From a bacterium (GTDB taxonomy: Bacteria; AUK180): 50,837 nucleotides of DNA. The notes beneath the pieces are model-generated. The model worked only from the letters and a program-made list of their open reading frames with translations, did not search any database and was not told the origin of the DNA. The translations under genes and the position numbers were made by a program. The stretch is taken from assembly GCA_023144005.1 (NCBI GenBank), contig JAGLGN010000007.1, positions 1 to 50,837 of the forward strand. Direction: 5' to 3'. Position 1 is the first letter of the stretch; each line of letters begins with the position of its first letter. Positions 32,711-40,734 of the stretch are shown here, in pieces.

Positions 32711-34144
32711 CTATTCCTTCAAGCTTTCGACCACATTAGCGATCAATTCTTCAGCGTATTCCGGTAATTGCTCGATCGGAACCTCCGCGCCCACCGATGT
32801 GGCAAAATCTATTTGAGATGTTTCAACATCCACCATTCGCAGATTGATAAAGAATTTTTTGCCTAATTTGGAAACATTTCCCACGATCATCTTTTTCACG
32901 GCAAGGATCTTTCCGATCTGAACAGCGCATTCCGATGATGTACATCCTGACTGCTGCAAATTGACCTCTGTAAGTAATTCATTGATCATTCCGCGCTCAA
33001 GTACCTTGAAATATCCACTCGTGATCAACGATTGCCTTATAAAATCCGTTATGATCTCCGCATCTGATGTCTCGATATTTTTGCCTTCAAAATCCAGAAC
33101 GGCCACCAGGATCTTCTCAAAAGTTGCTTCCGGTTTCTCAAATTTTGTTTTCGGTTTCTTCCGTTTCTTCTTCTTGGCAGGACGTGCTTTCTTGACCTTG
33201 TCAACCGGTTCAGTCTTATCAAAGGGCTTCATTCCATAACCTAATGAGATATAGTGAGATGTATTGATCTCTCCGAAAGAGAATGTATAATCCAGGTTTA
33301 CATTCTTGAGTTCGATACCCATTCCCAATTTCAACGCTGAGTCAAGAGGATTCAGACTGGTGGCGGCGGCCCTGAGGAACAATAGGCCGGCTACCCTGTA
33401 CTGAAATGCGAGAAAACCCCGCACATTGTAATGATCCCGGAAGGTAATACCGGAAACCCCGCCGTTTATTGTGAGAGTATTGTTCAGCAATCCGATCCCG
33501 CCATTGAAATTTACTGTTCCGAGTGTGGGATAATTATCATCAAAAGAAGGATCATAGAATCTGGCAAAATTGCATACGGAAAACCCGACTCTCATATTTC
33601 CCTTGCTATATGTAAGTCCGGCAGACGGGTAGGAAAAGAAAACCCTAGTTTCATCCCCAAATTCCTCTATCAGGACATTCTTGAAGCTCTTCCAATTGAA
33701 ACCGAATGAGAGATTACCGAAGAAGCGATAAGCAAGGCCGATCTTAACTAAACTGCTATTGGGGACTTCCCGGGATTCATTGATCACAGTACCGATGGCA
33801 TCCATCTGTACAAAACTCTGATTCTTGTAATCCGTGAATTCCAAAAAGGCGAATAATTCCCTGAATACTTTTCCACCCAAAACAAAGGAAGAGATGGGAT
33901 TCTTATCGAAAACACCGGAAAAGAACGAAAAGCGGGTAGCATACCGACTTGGCAATGATGTGATGAAGGCAGGATTGAAAAACAAATTTGCCAGAGGAGG
34001 ACTGTTTACCGCGCCGCCGCCCATGGACAAGATAACACCATCATATGGGATCAGCAATTCGGCATTTCCTTCGTTTACCGAATCGGCAAAAACTGTAGAA
34101 GAAATAATAAGGACAATGCCGATGATGATATATTTGAGTTTCAT
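32711..34144 (-). CDS. PorV/UPF0164-like barrel fused to a CsgG-like domain
   Basis: The 477-residue protein has a signal peptide at 1-20. A beta-barrel-like region (about 25-300) begins GVILSMGGGAVNSPPLANLFFNPAFI, as in PorV/UPF0164 outer-membrane proteins. A very Lys-rich linker (about 308-345) joins it to a C-terminal CsgG/FlgO-like domain (ILVAVLDFEGKNIETSDAEI ... GYFKVLERGMINELLTE ... KKMIVGNVSKLGKKFFINLRMVD). CsgG-type domains form periplasmic parts of envelope complexes. The gene lies 1 bp after the secreted propeller gene, suggesting the barrel helps to export or anchor that protein. The fusion of the two domains is unusual, though I cannot check how rare. Confidence 0.8.
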   Translation of the reverse strand: MKLKYIIIGIVLIISSTVFADSVNEGNAELLIPYDGVILSMGGGAVNSPPLANLFFNPAFITSLPSRYATRFSFFSGVFDKNPISSFVLGGKVFRELFAFLEFTDYKNQSFVQMDAIGTVINESREVPNSSLVKIGLAYRFFGNLSFGFNWKSFKNVLIEEFGDETRVFFSYPSAGLTYSKGNMRVGFSVCNFARFYDPSFDDNYPTLGTVNFNGGIGLLNNTLTINGGVSGITFRDHYNVRGFLAFQYRVAGLLFLRAAATSLNPLDSALKLGMGIELKNVNLDYTFSFGEINTSHYISLGYGMKPFDKTEPVDKVKKARPAKKKKRKKPKTKFEKPEATFEKILVAVLDFEGKNIETSDAEIITDFIRQSLITSGYFKVLERGMINELLTEVNLQQSGCTSSECAVQIGKILAVKKMIVGNVSKLGKKFFINLRMVDVETSQIDFATSVGAEVPIEQLPEYAEELIANVVESLKE

Positions 34145-34145
34145 A

Positions 34146-36452
34146 TTATGGCCTCGCTATATATACGACACGGACGAAAGGCTCTCCGTCGTCTCCTGGC
34201 TTGATAATGAAAAAATACTTTCCAAATGAGATATTATAATGATCGAATTTATCATAAAAAGATACAGTGATATCCTCGCTGAATTGACCGGATTCGTCAA
34301 TATCCCACTCGTGTACCAGCCAACCGTCAGCAGCACGCAATTCAACTCGAGTTCCCGGCAGAAGATTATCAATAGTCACCTGTCCGGTCGTGGGATTCGG
34401 GTAAGGATTGAAACCTCCCTCACCCGTGGAAGCCGAGCTGCCATATTCCCAGATCGAATAATCTCCCCAAGTGGAATTAGCGAATATGTATTTTCCGTCG
34501 AAAACACAAAACGGCATCTCCCAGGGTTCTGAGATGGAAATGTACTCCAATAGATCTACAGGCTGGGACACATTTCCCGGTGTAATCGCGTTCAAAATCC
34601 CGTTTGTGTCTCTATAAAATAATTTACCGCCACCGGCACCGATGTGAGCAACGCTGTTCTGTGACTGGACCGTGAGGTCATACTGAGGACTCATAGGGTC
34701 ATCATATCTGAATCTGGAAATATTAAGGGGGACACCTTCTTCTAAGACCCAGATATGGGGGAGATCGCCGTCGAGCTCGAATTGATTTGCTATCGAGGTG
34801 GAATTCGGAGTAAAAGAATTATAGTGAACATTGTAAGAAGTGGCGGACGCCAGGAATAATTTATCAGTTCCGTCATCATAACATCCCAGTATTATTTCCC
34901 GAGCTTTATCAGCAACTACATGATCCGGACGGGCATTCAGGAATATTCCAGCTTCCGCGGTATCAGGGCCCTGACAACCGATGACTACAACACCTGTATC
35001 ACACGGCATGAAAATCCTCCCATTGCAAAGGGCGAGGTCTTCTTTCTCATTTTCCAATACCGCATCGTAGAAAGATCGTGTAAGCTCAATGATGGAGCCG
35101 TTGTGATCAAGTGTCCATGTGGACATTCCCCAGCCGTTTCTAACTACTATCCTATCGTAATCCGCATCCGTATCAAATGATACATTGCGATAACTTGTAT
35201 CGCTTTGAGTATCTTTCGTATAGGCGACAAAGGTGCCGTATCTTTCGGGAGCCGCCATATTGGCTTTCGAATAATACTGAACCGTCCCAAATGAATTAAC
35301 GCCGACATAGTAATTGGGGGTCTCTTTTATCTCCACATCATAATCAAAAAATATATCATAAAATGAATAATCCGAAACAGTGGGAGGGTAGGACGAACAG
35401 TTCAGCAAGAGGGGATCCATATTCTTACGTATAAGAAAGAGCTTATCAGATGATGAAAATATACCCGTATATTCACCTGTATAAAGATCCACGCTGCTCC
35501 AGGTACTTGTAGCAAAGATATCGTAATAATACAATTTTGCTGTTCCGATGCAGCACATAATTACATAATGGTCGATCGATGAGAGATAATCGACTTGCGT
35601 CCCTGTCGTTGAATAGAAATTCTGGGAACTAACAGGCACCGGGGAAAACTGCGAGGCGGTGGTCTCATCAATATTAAAGACATGAAGGGTATTGTCATCC
35701 TTAACTAACACAAGACGCCACCTAGCGCTGCCATCGTCCCAAATAGTGGCCATATCAACAAATGCCTCAGCTCCTTCCGGGAGTATCGCTTCATATATCT
35801 GCGGAGAGTCATGATATCCATATTGGCTTCTGACATCAACAGCATAGATCCGGTTGGTGTAATGCTGCATTAAATAGAAGACCCCATCGGTTTGAGGATG
35901 TGGAATGATCTTAATATTTTCCGTATAGACCTGAAATAGAAGCTGCGAGGTTTGCGACTGATACACCATATTTTCATTAAGTACCTTGATGCGGCCGCCG
36001 GAAGCGATCAAATATGTCCTGATATGTGCAGTAAACGAATCATCCGTGGTCTCGTATGTGATCTGGCCATAAAGGGCATCGGTATTCTCGATGTACATTG
36101 CCTCAACTACTTGCGTATACATATCCGTTCTATACACTGAGGCATTTCCACCACCATTTAAATCAGGGTTGAATATATAGATCATATCGTCTGTGAATAG
36201 CTGAGGAGAGATCACCCTTTCATTGAAGCCCCATTGCCGAAACGCATTGATCGTCCCCCAATTATCAACATGTATCAGGCCCAGACCGTATGGCGCGGTA
36301 AAAAGAAATTGATTAGTATCCGCCACTACCCCGGCCATTTGATTTATCTGCGTCAAAGGAAAACGATCGGAAGAAAAGGAATTAAATCCCGCATAAATAT
36401 TAATAGAAAAAAGAAAAATACCGAAAATTGCTGTAAGTTTTAACAATTTCAT
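34146..36452 (-). CDS. Secreted beta-propeller-like protein with sorting tail
   Basis: The 768-residue protein has a signal peptide at 1-21. The long body is rich in Tyr, Asp, Ser and Thr, with a repeated strand pattern and aromatic-terminated strands, consistent with beta-propeller blades; no catalytic motif is recognised. The end from about 681 (GFNPYPNPTTGQVTIDNLLPG ... LVHEWDIDESGQFSEDI ... YFFIIKPGDDGEPFVRVVYI) matches the FCB type-A sorting domain, so it is probably exported across the outer membrane. Its promoter lies upstream of AGGGG. It is followed after 1 bp by the PorV/CsgG-like gene. Confidence 0.78.
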   Translation of the reverse strand: MKLLKLTAIFGIFLFSINIYAGFNSFSSDRFPLTQINQMAGVVADTNQFLFTAPYGLGLIHVDNWGTINAFRQWGFNERVISPQLFTDDMIYIFNPDLNGGGNASVYRTDMYTQVVEAMYIENTDALYGQITYETTDDSFTAHIRTYLIASGGRIKVLNENMVYQSQTSQLLFQVYTENIKIIPHPQTDGVFYLMQHYTNRIYAVDVRSQYGYHDSPQIYEAILPEGAEAFVDMATIWDDGSARWRLVLVKDDNTLHVFNIDETTASQFSPVPVSSQNFYSTTGTQVDYLSSIDHYVIMCCIGTAKLYYYDIFATSTWSSVDLYTGEYTGIFSSSDKLFLIRKNMDPLLLNCSSYPPTVSDYSFYDIFFDYDVEIKETPNYYVGVNSFGTVQYYSKANMAAPERYGTFVAYTKDTQSDTSYRNVSFDTDADYDRIVVRNGWGMSTWTLDHNGSIIELTRSFYDAVLENEKEDLALCNGRIFMPCDTGVVVIGCQGPDTAEAGIFLNARPDHVVADKAREIILGCYDDGTDKLFLASATSYNVHYNSFTPNSTSIANQFELDGDLPHIWVLEEGVPLNISRFRYDDPMSPQYDLTVQSQNSVAHIGAGGGKLFYRDTNGILNAITPGNVSQPVDLLEYISISEPWEMPFCVFDGKYIFANSTWGDYSIWEYGSSASTGEGGFNPYPNPTTGQVTIDNLLPGTRVELRAADGWLVHEWDIDESGQFSEDITVSFYDKFDHYNISFGKYFFIIKPGDDGEPFVRVVYIARP

Positions 36453-36470
36453 ATCAAACCCCTATTCCTT

Positions 36471-36499
36471 ATTATAGGAAACTTAGGTGATTTTTCCAA
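36471..36499 (-). promoter_or_regulatory. Promoter of the propeller/barrel operon
   Basis: On the minus strand TTGGAA (36499-36494) and TATAAT (36476-36471) are 17 bp apart, about 19 bp before the ATG. Confidence 0.65.
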
Positions 36500-36568
36500 A
36501 TTTTTCCATATTTACTTGAAACTTGCTTTAGAAAGCTGCATAGGGCACGTTGCATTATAATATAATTA

Positions 36569-36812
36569 GTGCACTGTTTCATAAATGCGAGGACAATGTG
36601 TGTAGGAGCATAAGTGCACAAGTGAAGAGCGAAGAGTTGAGAGAAGTATGAGAAATTGATATTTGATTTTCTTTACGTTTCACGCGACACATCACACGCC
36701 ACACTTTCAAGTTGCTTACATACCGCCGTGGGTATGCTGCGCTCCTCGCGCCTCTCATGCTGAACATAATAGTGTCAGCCATTGTTAACGGATTCTGGTA
36801 CAAACATTGCAC
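36569..36812 (-). mobile_element. Decayed MITE-like element, copy 5
   Basis: The left end GTGCACTGTTTCATAAATGC is preceded by TA (36567-36568), and the right end shows ATTGTTAACG...CATTGCAC. The right half keeps the CATACC/GGTATG hairpin and the GCGAGGAGCGC part. The left half (36603-36715) is replaced by unrelated sequence rich in GTGCACAAGTGAAGAGCGAA. The rest of the gap 36453-36840 holds the minus promoter and the downstream ribosome site. Confidence 0.65.
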
Positions 36813-36840
36813 CATACCCCTTTGATTAAGGGAGGTTGTT

Positions 36841-39021
36841 ATGAAAAACCGTATTTTGCTCGTTTTCTGTGCATTTTTTACGCTTGCCGTCACAAGTTTT
36901 TCGGATGGATACATTATTCCCCGGCCAAGGCCGAGACCGATGCCAAAACCACTAAAGCACCTAACTGTTAATTATCATAAGGTCTATGTTGCCATTGAAA
37001 ACCAATTGGTAACAACACGGGTGGAGCAGGAATTCCATAATCCGAATTCGCGGATTTTTGAAGGAGATTATATATTCCCCATTCCCAAGGGTGCTGTTAT
37101 TACCGATTTCGCAATATGGGAAAATGGCAAGAAATTAAAGGGAGAGATCCTGAAAGCGGATGAAGCGAGGAAAATATACCAGGACATCGTAAGACAGATG
37201 CGGGATCCGGGCTTGCTCGAATTTCAGGGAACGGATACATACAGAGTCAGGGTTTTTCCTATTCAGCCAAAAGCCAATAAGAAGATCGAGATCGAATATA
37301 CTCAAATGCTGAAAAATGAAAACGGATTGATGAGATACCAGTATCCCTTGAAAATAGAGGCGCTGGGAAGAGAAAAGATCAAAGAGGTTCTCATTCAGTG
37401 CAGCATCGACTCAGATGACCCTATCAAGAATATTTATTCTTCCACACATGATATCTCCTTACCTTCAAGAAGCGAAAAGAGCGCCAAGGTATCCTTTGAA
37501 TCGAATAACTTTCTTCCAGACAAGGACTTTGTGCTATATTATTCGGTATCTTCGGATAATGTCGGAATAAACCTCCTCACATATAAAGAGGGAGACGATG
37601 ATGGGTATTTTATCGCGCTCTTCGCGCCGAAACATCGTATCGATAAAAACGAAATACAGCCCAAGAATATTATTTTCGTAATCGACAGATCCGGCTCAAT
37701 GAGTGGAGAGAAGATCGTGCAGGCAAAGGCAGGACTGAAATTCTGCGTTGAGAATCTGAATGAAAATGATCATTTTAATATTATCGCCTTCAGCGATTAT
37801 AGGGAAACGCTTTCCAAATGGCCCATCAAGGCATCAAAGGCCAATCTGAAAAAAGGACTGGACTTCATCAAGAATTTCAATGCCACCGGTGGAACCGATA
37901 TAAATTCCGCATTGAAAGAAGCGCTGGAGATGTTCGAAGGAAAAAGCAAGAACTACATAATTTTCTTGACCGACGGACTGGCAACAGTCGGAGAACAGAA
38001 AGAAGAAAAGATCATACAAAATATCAGCAAAGCAAATGATGTCAATGCAAGGATCTTTGTCTGGGGAGTAGGATATGATGTCAACACTCACCTTCTTGAC
38101 CGATGCGCAAATGATAATAAAGGAGCATCAGAGTACATCGAACCCAAGGAAAATATCGAGATCAAGATCTCAAATTTCTATTCCAAGATACAGAACCCTT
38201 TCCTTTCGGACCTGAAGTTCTCTGTGGGAAAGATCGAGACATATGACATATTTCCAAAAACGCTGCCGGATCTCTTTGCCGGAAGTCAGCTGGTAATAAC
38301 CGGAAGGTATAAATCTTCGGGTTCGGGAACCATGCAATTAAGCGGAACTGTGAATGACAAACAGATCTTTTTTAAAAAGAAGGTCCAATTTCCGGGCAAG
38401 GATCTTGAGAAGGATACAATTCCATATATCTGGGCATCCCGAAAGATCGGATATCTTACTGAACAGGTAAGATTGAGTCATAATAAAGAACTGATCGATG
38501 AGATCATACGGCTTTCAAAGAAATTCGGCATAGTCACCGAATACACTTCATTCCTTGCCAGAGCGGATGCAGCTGGTGCTGGCGTTAAGGAGGAAAGAAG
38601 AATGTTCGACAGTATGGCGGAACCAGCCATGGAAAAGAAATCCGGTATGCACGCTGTCAAGCAAAGTAAAAAGATCGGAAAGATGAAATCAGCCCAGGTC
38701 GCTCAGAAGAATGTATATTACGATGCGGAAGGTGACAAAGTTGAAGTAGATACGCTCGCCAATGTCGCGCAGCAGAGCTTTGTGAAAAGCGGAAATGAAT
38801 GGCAATCCTTGGATATCGAGAAAGATAAGGACCCGGATATCATTATTGAGGCCTTTTCAGAAGCGTACTTCCAGATCGCGCAGGAGTACCCCGGCATCAT
38901 CAAATATCTGAGCTTGGGAAATAATATCACTATTAAGTTCAAGGGTAAGATCCTGAAGATAAGCGAAAAAGAAGGAAAGAAAACTCTTACTAAGAAAGAG
39001 TTGAGAATAATCTGGGATTAA
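36841..39021 (+). CDS. Secreted VIT and von Willebrand factor A domain protein
   Basis: The 726-residue protein has a signal peptide at 1-21, a Pro/Arg-rich segment (about 26-38), a VIT domain at about 40-170 (VEQEFHNPNSRIFEGDYIFPI, DEARKIYQDIVRQ), and a VWA domain at about 275-440. The VWA metal site is complete: Asp282-x-Ser284-x-Ser286 in VIDRSGSM, Thr in GGTDIN and Asp in LTDG. This is the inter-alpha-trypsin-inhibitor heavy-chain layout. A conserved TEYTSFLARAD segment lies near 570, and a charged C-terminal region (about 585-726) ends in a basic helix. It is likely a periplasmic or surface protein that binds another protein through the metal site. GGGAGG precedes the ATG. No chaperone MoxR gene is nearby. 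Confidence 0.9.
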   Translation: MKNRILLVFCAFFTLAVTSFSDGYIIPRPRPRPMPKPLKHLTVNYHKVYVAIENQLVTTRVEQEFHNPNSRIFEGDYIFPIPKGAVITDFAIWENGKKLKGEILKADEARKIYQDIVRQMRDPGLLEFQGTDTYRVRVFPIQPKANKKIEIEYTQMLKNENGLMRYQYPLKIEALGREKIKEVLIQCSIDSDDPIKNIYSSTHDISLPSRSEKSAKVSFESNNFLPDKDFVLYYSVSSDNVGINLLTYKEGDDDGYFIALFAPKHRIDKNEIQPKNIIFVIDRSGSMSGEKIVQAKAGLKFCVENLNENDHFNIIAFSDYRETLSKWPIKASKANLKKGLDFIKNFNATGGTDINSALKEALEMFEGKSKNYIIFLTDGLATVGEQKEEKIIQNISKANDVNARIFVWGVGYDVNTHLLDRCANDNKGASEYIEPKENIEIKISNFYSKIQNPFLSDLKFSVGKIETYDIFPKTLPDLFAGSQLVITGRYKSSGSGTMQLSGTVNDKQIFFKKKVQFPGKDLEKDTIPYIWASRKIGYLTEQVRLSHNKELIDEIIRLSKKFGIVTEYTSFLARADAAGAGVKEERRMFDSMAEPAMEKKSGMHAVKQSKKIGKMKSAQVAQKNVYYDAEGDKVEVDTLANVAQQSFVKSGNEWQSLDIEKDKDPDIIIEAFSEAYFQIAQEYPGIIKYLSLGNNITIKFKGKILKISEKEGKKTLTKKELRIIWD

Positions 39022-39029
39022 TTATCCTG

Positions 39030-39042
39030 GAATCAGAACACT
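39030..39042. repeat. Solo end of MITE-like element
   Basis: GAATCAGAACACT here equals the right end of copy 1 (391-403) and is followed by A, so that CAC is bounded by TA. It is short, so chance cannot be ruled out. Confidence 0.35.
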
Positions 39043-39045
39043 AGC

Positions 39046-39070
39046 AAAAGGGGGGCTATTAAGCCCCCTT
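39046..39070. terminator. Shared bidirectional terminator
   Basis: GGGGGCT-ATTA-AGCCCCC hairpin. On the minus strand it is followed by CTTTT, and it sits 5 bp beyond the stop of the minus-strand lipoprotein gene. It also lies just downstream of the plus-strand VIT-VWA gene. The convergent layout suggests use in both directions. Confidence 0.75.
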
Positions 39071-39074
39071 ACTG

Positions 39075-39500
39075 CTACTCTAAGAACTTTGAATCTTCGA
39101 TAGTGCTGGAAGAGATCTTCCACACTCCATCGTCTTTCTTCAGGATAACAGTCGATACCATCCTATTGGTTTTAAAGGCGGGACCGGAGACTTTTGTCGT
39201 GGTAACATCAAGACGCACCTTGGCTTCATCTCCCTCAATACCAATAAAGGTTTTTTCATTGATATCATATTTGAAATCATATTCCTCGAACATCTTATCC
39301 AGCATTGTCTTCACTTTATCTAGACCGGCAGCAGAAGAATGTATCGTCGCCATATAAGCATCTACATCTTCATCAGTAGTTGCTTTGAGACTGTCATTAA
39401 TGGTCTTCATTACAGCATCTTCATCGGAAAGCACACTTGTGCAGGAAAGCGAAATCAAAACAAAAGCGATCAGCAAAGCAAAAATCGAAAGTCTTTTCAT
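39075..39500 (-). CDS. NTF2-like lipoprotein
   Basis: The ATG at 39500 is chosen because GAGG lies 7 nt upstream; a start four codons earlier would overlap that site. The 141-residue product has a lipoprotein signal (Cys20 in ISLSCTS) and a cone-shaped SnoaL/NTF2-like domain: a helix pair (AVMKTINDSLKATTDEDVDAYMATIH), then strands (AKVRLDVTTTKVSG, VSTVILKKDDGVWKISSS). Proteins of this kind bind small ligands or serve as scaffolds. No catalytic residue is evident. It is monocistronic. Confidence 0.8.
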   Translation of the reverse strand: MKRLSIFALLIAFVLISLSCTSVLSDEDAVMKTINDSLKATTDEDVDAYMATIHSSAAGLDKVKTMLDKMFEEYDFKYDINEKTFIGIEGDEAKVRLDVTTTKVSGPAFKTNRMVSTVILKKDDGVWKISSSTIEDSKFLE

Positions 39501-39777
39501 TATAAACCTCATTAGACAGGATAACCTTTTTTATTAATTTTGCCAAATCGACCCGGAGAGAAGGTGGGTAAAAGGTTGAAATGCTGAAAAGTTCAAGGCT
39601 ATGCTTCGCAGAGCACAAGACGCTACACAGAGGTTAGAGGTTGGAGGTTCGAGGTTAGTGTGGAGAAGAGATAAGATCCGTCCGCTTGTTCCACTGGGTT
39701 CCTGGGTCCACTGCGCAGCGTGTACCTTGTGCACTCTGCTCTTTTGAAATAAAAGAGCATTATTGTATAATCTACAC
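39501..39777. other. Intergenic region with low-copy repeat fragments
   Basis: It contains CTGAAAAGTTCAAGG text near 39588 (complement of the CTTGAACTTTTGAAC motif at 45095), GAGGTTGGAGGTTCGAGGTT near 39637 (as at 12060-12085), and TTGTTCCACTGGGTTCCTGG near 39688 (inverse of 5580-5600). No gene is seen. The last 35 bp are the promoter of the following gene. Confidence 0.6.
39737..39771 (+). promoter_or_regulatory. Leaderless promoter with inverted repeat over the -35
   Basis: TTGAAA (39744-39749) and TATAAT (39766-39771) are 16 bp apart, and the ATG at 39778 follows after 6 nt. A perfect 9-bp inverted repeat, TGCTCTTTT-GAAAT-AAAAGAGCA (39737-39759), covers the -35 box and could be a repressor site. 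Confidence 0.65.
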
Positions 39778-40455
39778 ATGGACAATAATATCAGACCTTT
39801 AGAACACGGAGTTTTCGAGATCCCGCTGATGCTTTCACCGAAATTAGAACATAAACGGGAATTATTGAGCTCTTGGATCATCAATGCACAAAAGGAACTC
39901 AAGGCATTTGCCTGTATATTCGGATGGGAAGGGCTTATGGATAAACCATTTGCCAAAAGCGCGGAGATCTACGATAAGAAATCTGACTATGATTTTCGCC
40001 TGAAAGAGCTCTGCAATGTCGAACAGAGTGTTCAACTCCCCAAAGAATATTCTGCAGCACTTGAAGAAGAAATATTTATATCTGTTTCGCCGGAACTTTA
40101 TAGGAAAAACTATCCCGACGGCATTGAGGACGATTCATTTCAAAAACTCATCACGCATGAAATGGCTCACCGCCTGCATGTCCGAATACTGAAGGGTGAC
40201 GAGGATGCCATGGGGCCTATCTGGTTTTTCGAAGGATTTGCATTATTTGCAGCAGGACAGTTCATCAGCGATCCGATAGATATGAAAAGCAACGATATGA
40301 TAAGCATCATTACCAGCAAAGAAAGAGGAAGTTATCGGCTGTACGCAAAGCTCTTCAGAAACCTTTTAAAGACAATGTCTCTAACTGAGCTTGTTTCTCA
40401 AGCCGGAAGGCCCGAATTTAATGCTAGAGTGATCAAAATTACCACCAGAATATAG
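39778..40455 (+). CDS. HEXXH metallopeptidase-like (peptidase MA type)
   Basis: The 225-residue protein has the zinc site LITHEMAHRLH near 121-131 and, after ~20 residues, PIWFFEGFALFAAGQF, whose Glu is the usual third ligand of gluzincins in the peptidase-MA-like group. No signal peptide is visible. The start is the ATG at 39778; an in-frame TTG at 39763 overlaps the -10 box and is rejected. The substrate is unknown. It stands alone between repeat-filled gaps. Confidence 0.8.
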   Translation: MDNNIRPLEHGVFEIPLMLSPKLEHKRELLSSWIINAQKELKAFACIFGWEGLMDKPFAKSAEIYDKKSDYDFRLKELCNVEQSVQLPKEYSAALEEEIFISVSPELYRKNYPDGIEDDSFQKLITHEMAHRLHVRILKGDEDAMGPIWFFEGFALFAAGQFISDPIDMKSNDMISIITSKERGSYRLYAKLFRNLLKTMSLTELVSQAGRPEFNARVIKITTRI

Positions 40456-40734
40456 AGAAGGAGATGGGGGTAGGCAAAGAATTTACACGCTCAACTTCAC
40501 GTCAACTCTTTGCTCCGTTAGATTCACACTGAAACGTTCTCTCCATATCTTTTACTGTTATTCTGATTGAGCGGTAGCGACTGAAGAATCCATCTCCTTC
40601 CTTCTCTCCACCTTTTAACTTTGAACATTTCAACTTTTGAACAATCTTCTTGAGCTTGGTACCTCGTTCGCCCCCGGCGAACATCATTTTTGCATTTTTA
40701 ATGAAAAAGTAATAAAATCATTTACAAGGTTGAT
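40456..40734. repeat. Intergenic region with module B and short repeats
   Basis: Positions 40504-40595 match module B (as at 12541-12640), and 40612-40645 contain TTTCAACTTTTGAACAATCT, nearly repeated at 45108-45127. The promoter for the next gene is at the end: TTGCAT near 40690 and TAAAAT near 40713, spaced 17 bp, then AAGG. No gene is seen. Confidence 0.6.

Noticed and set aside
39763..39777. TTG start for the HEXXH peptidase
   Set aside because: The codons overlap the -10 box; ATG 39778 is the better start.
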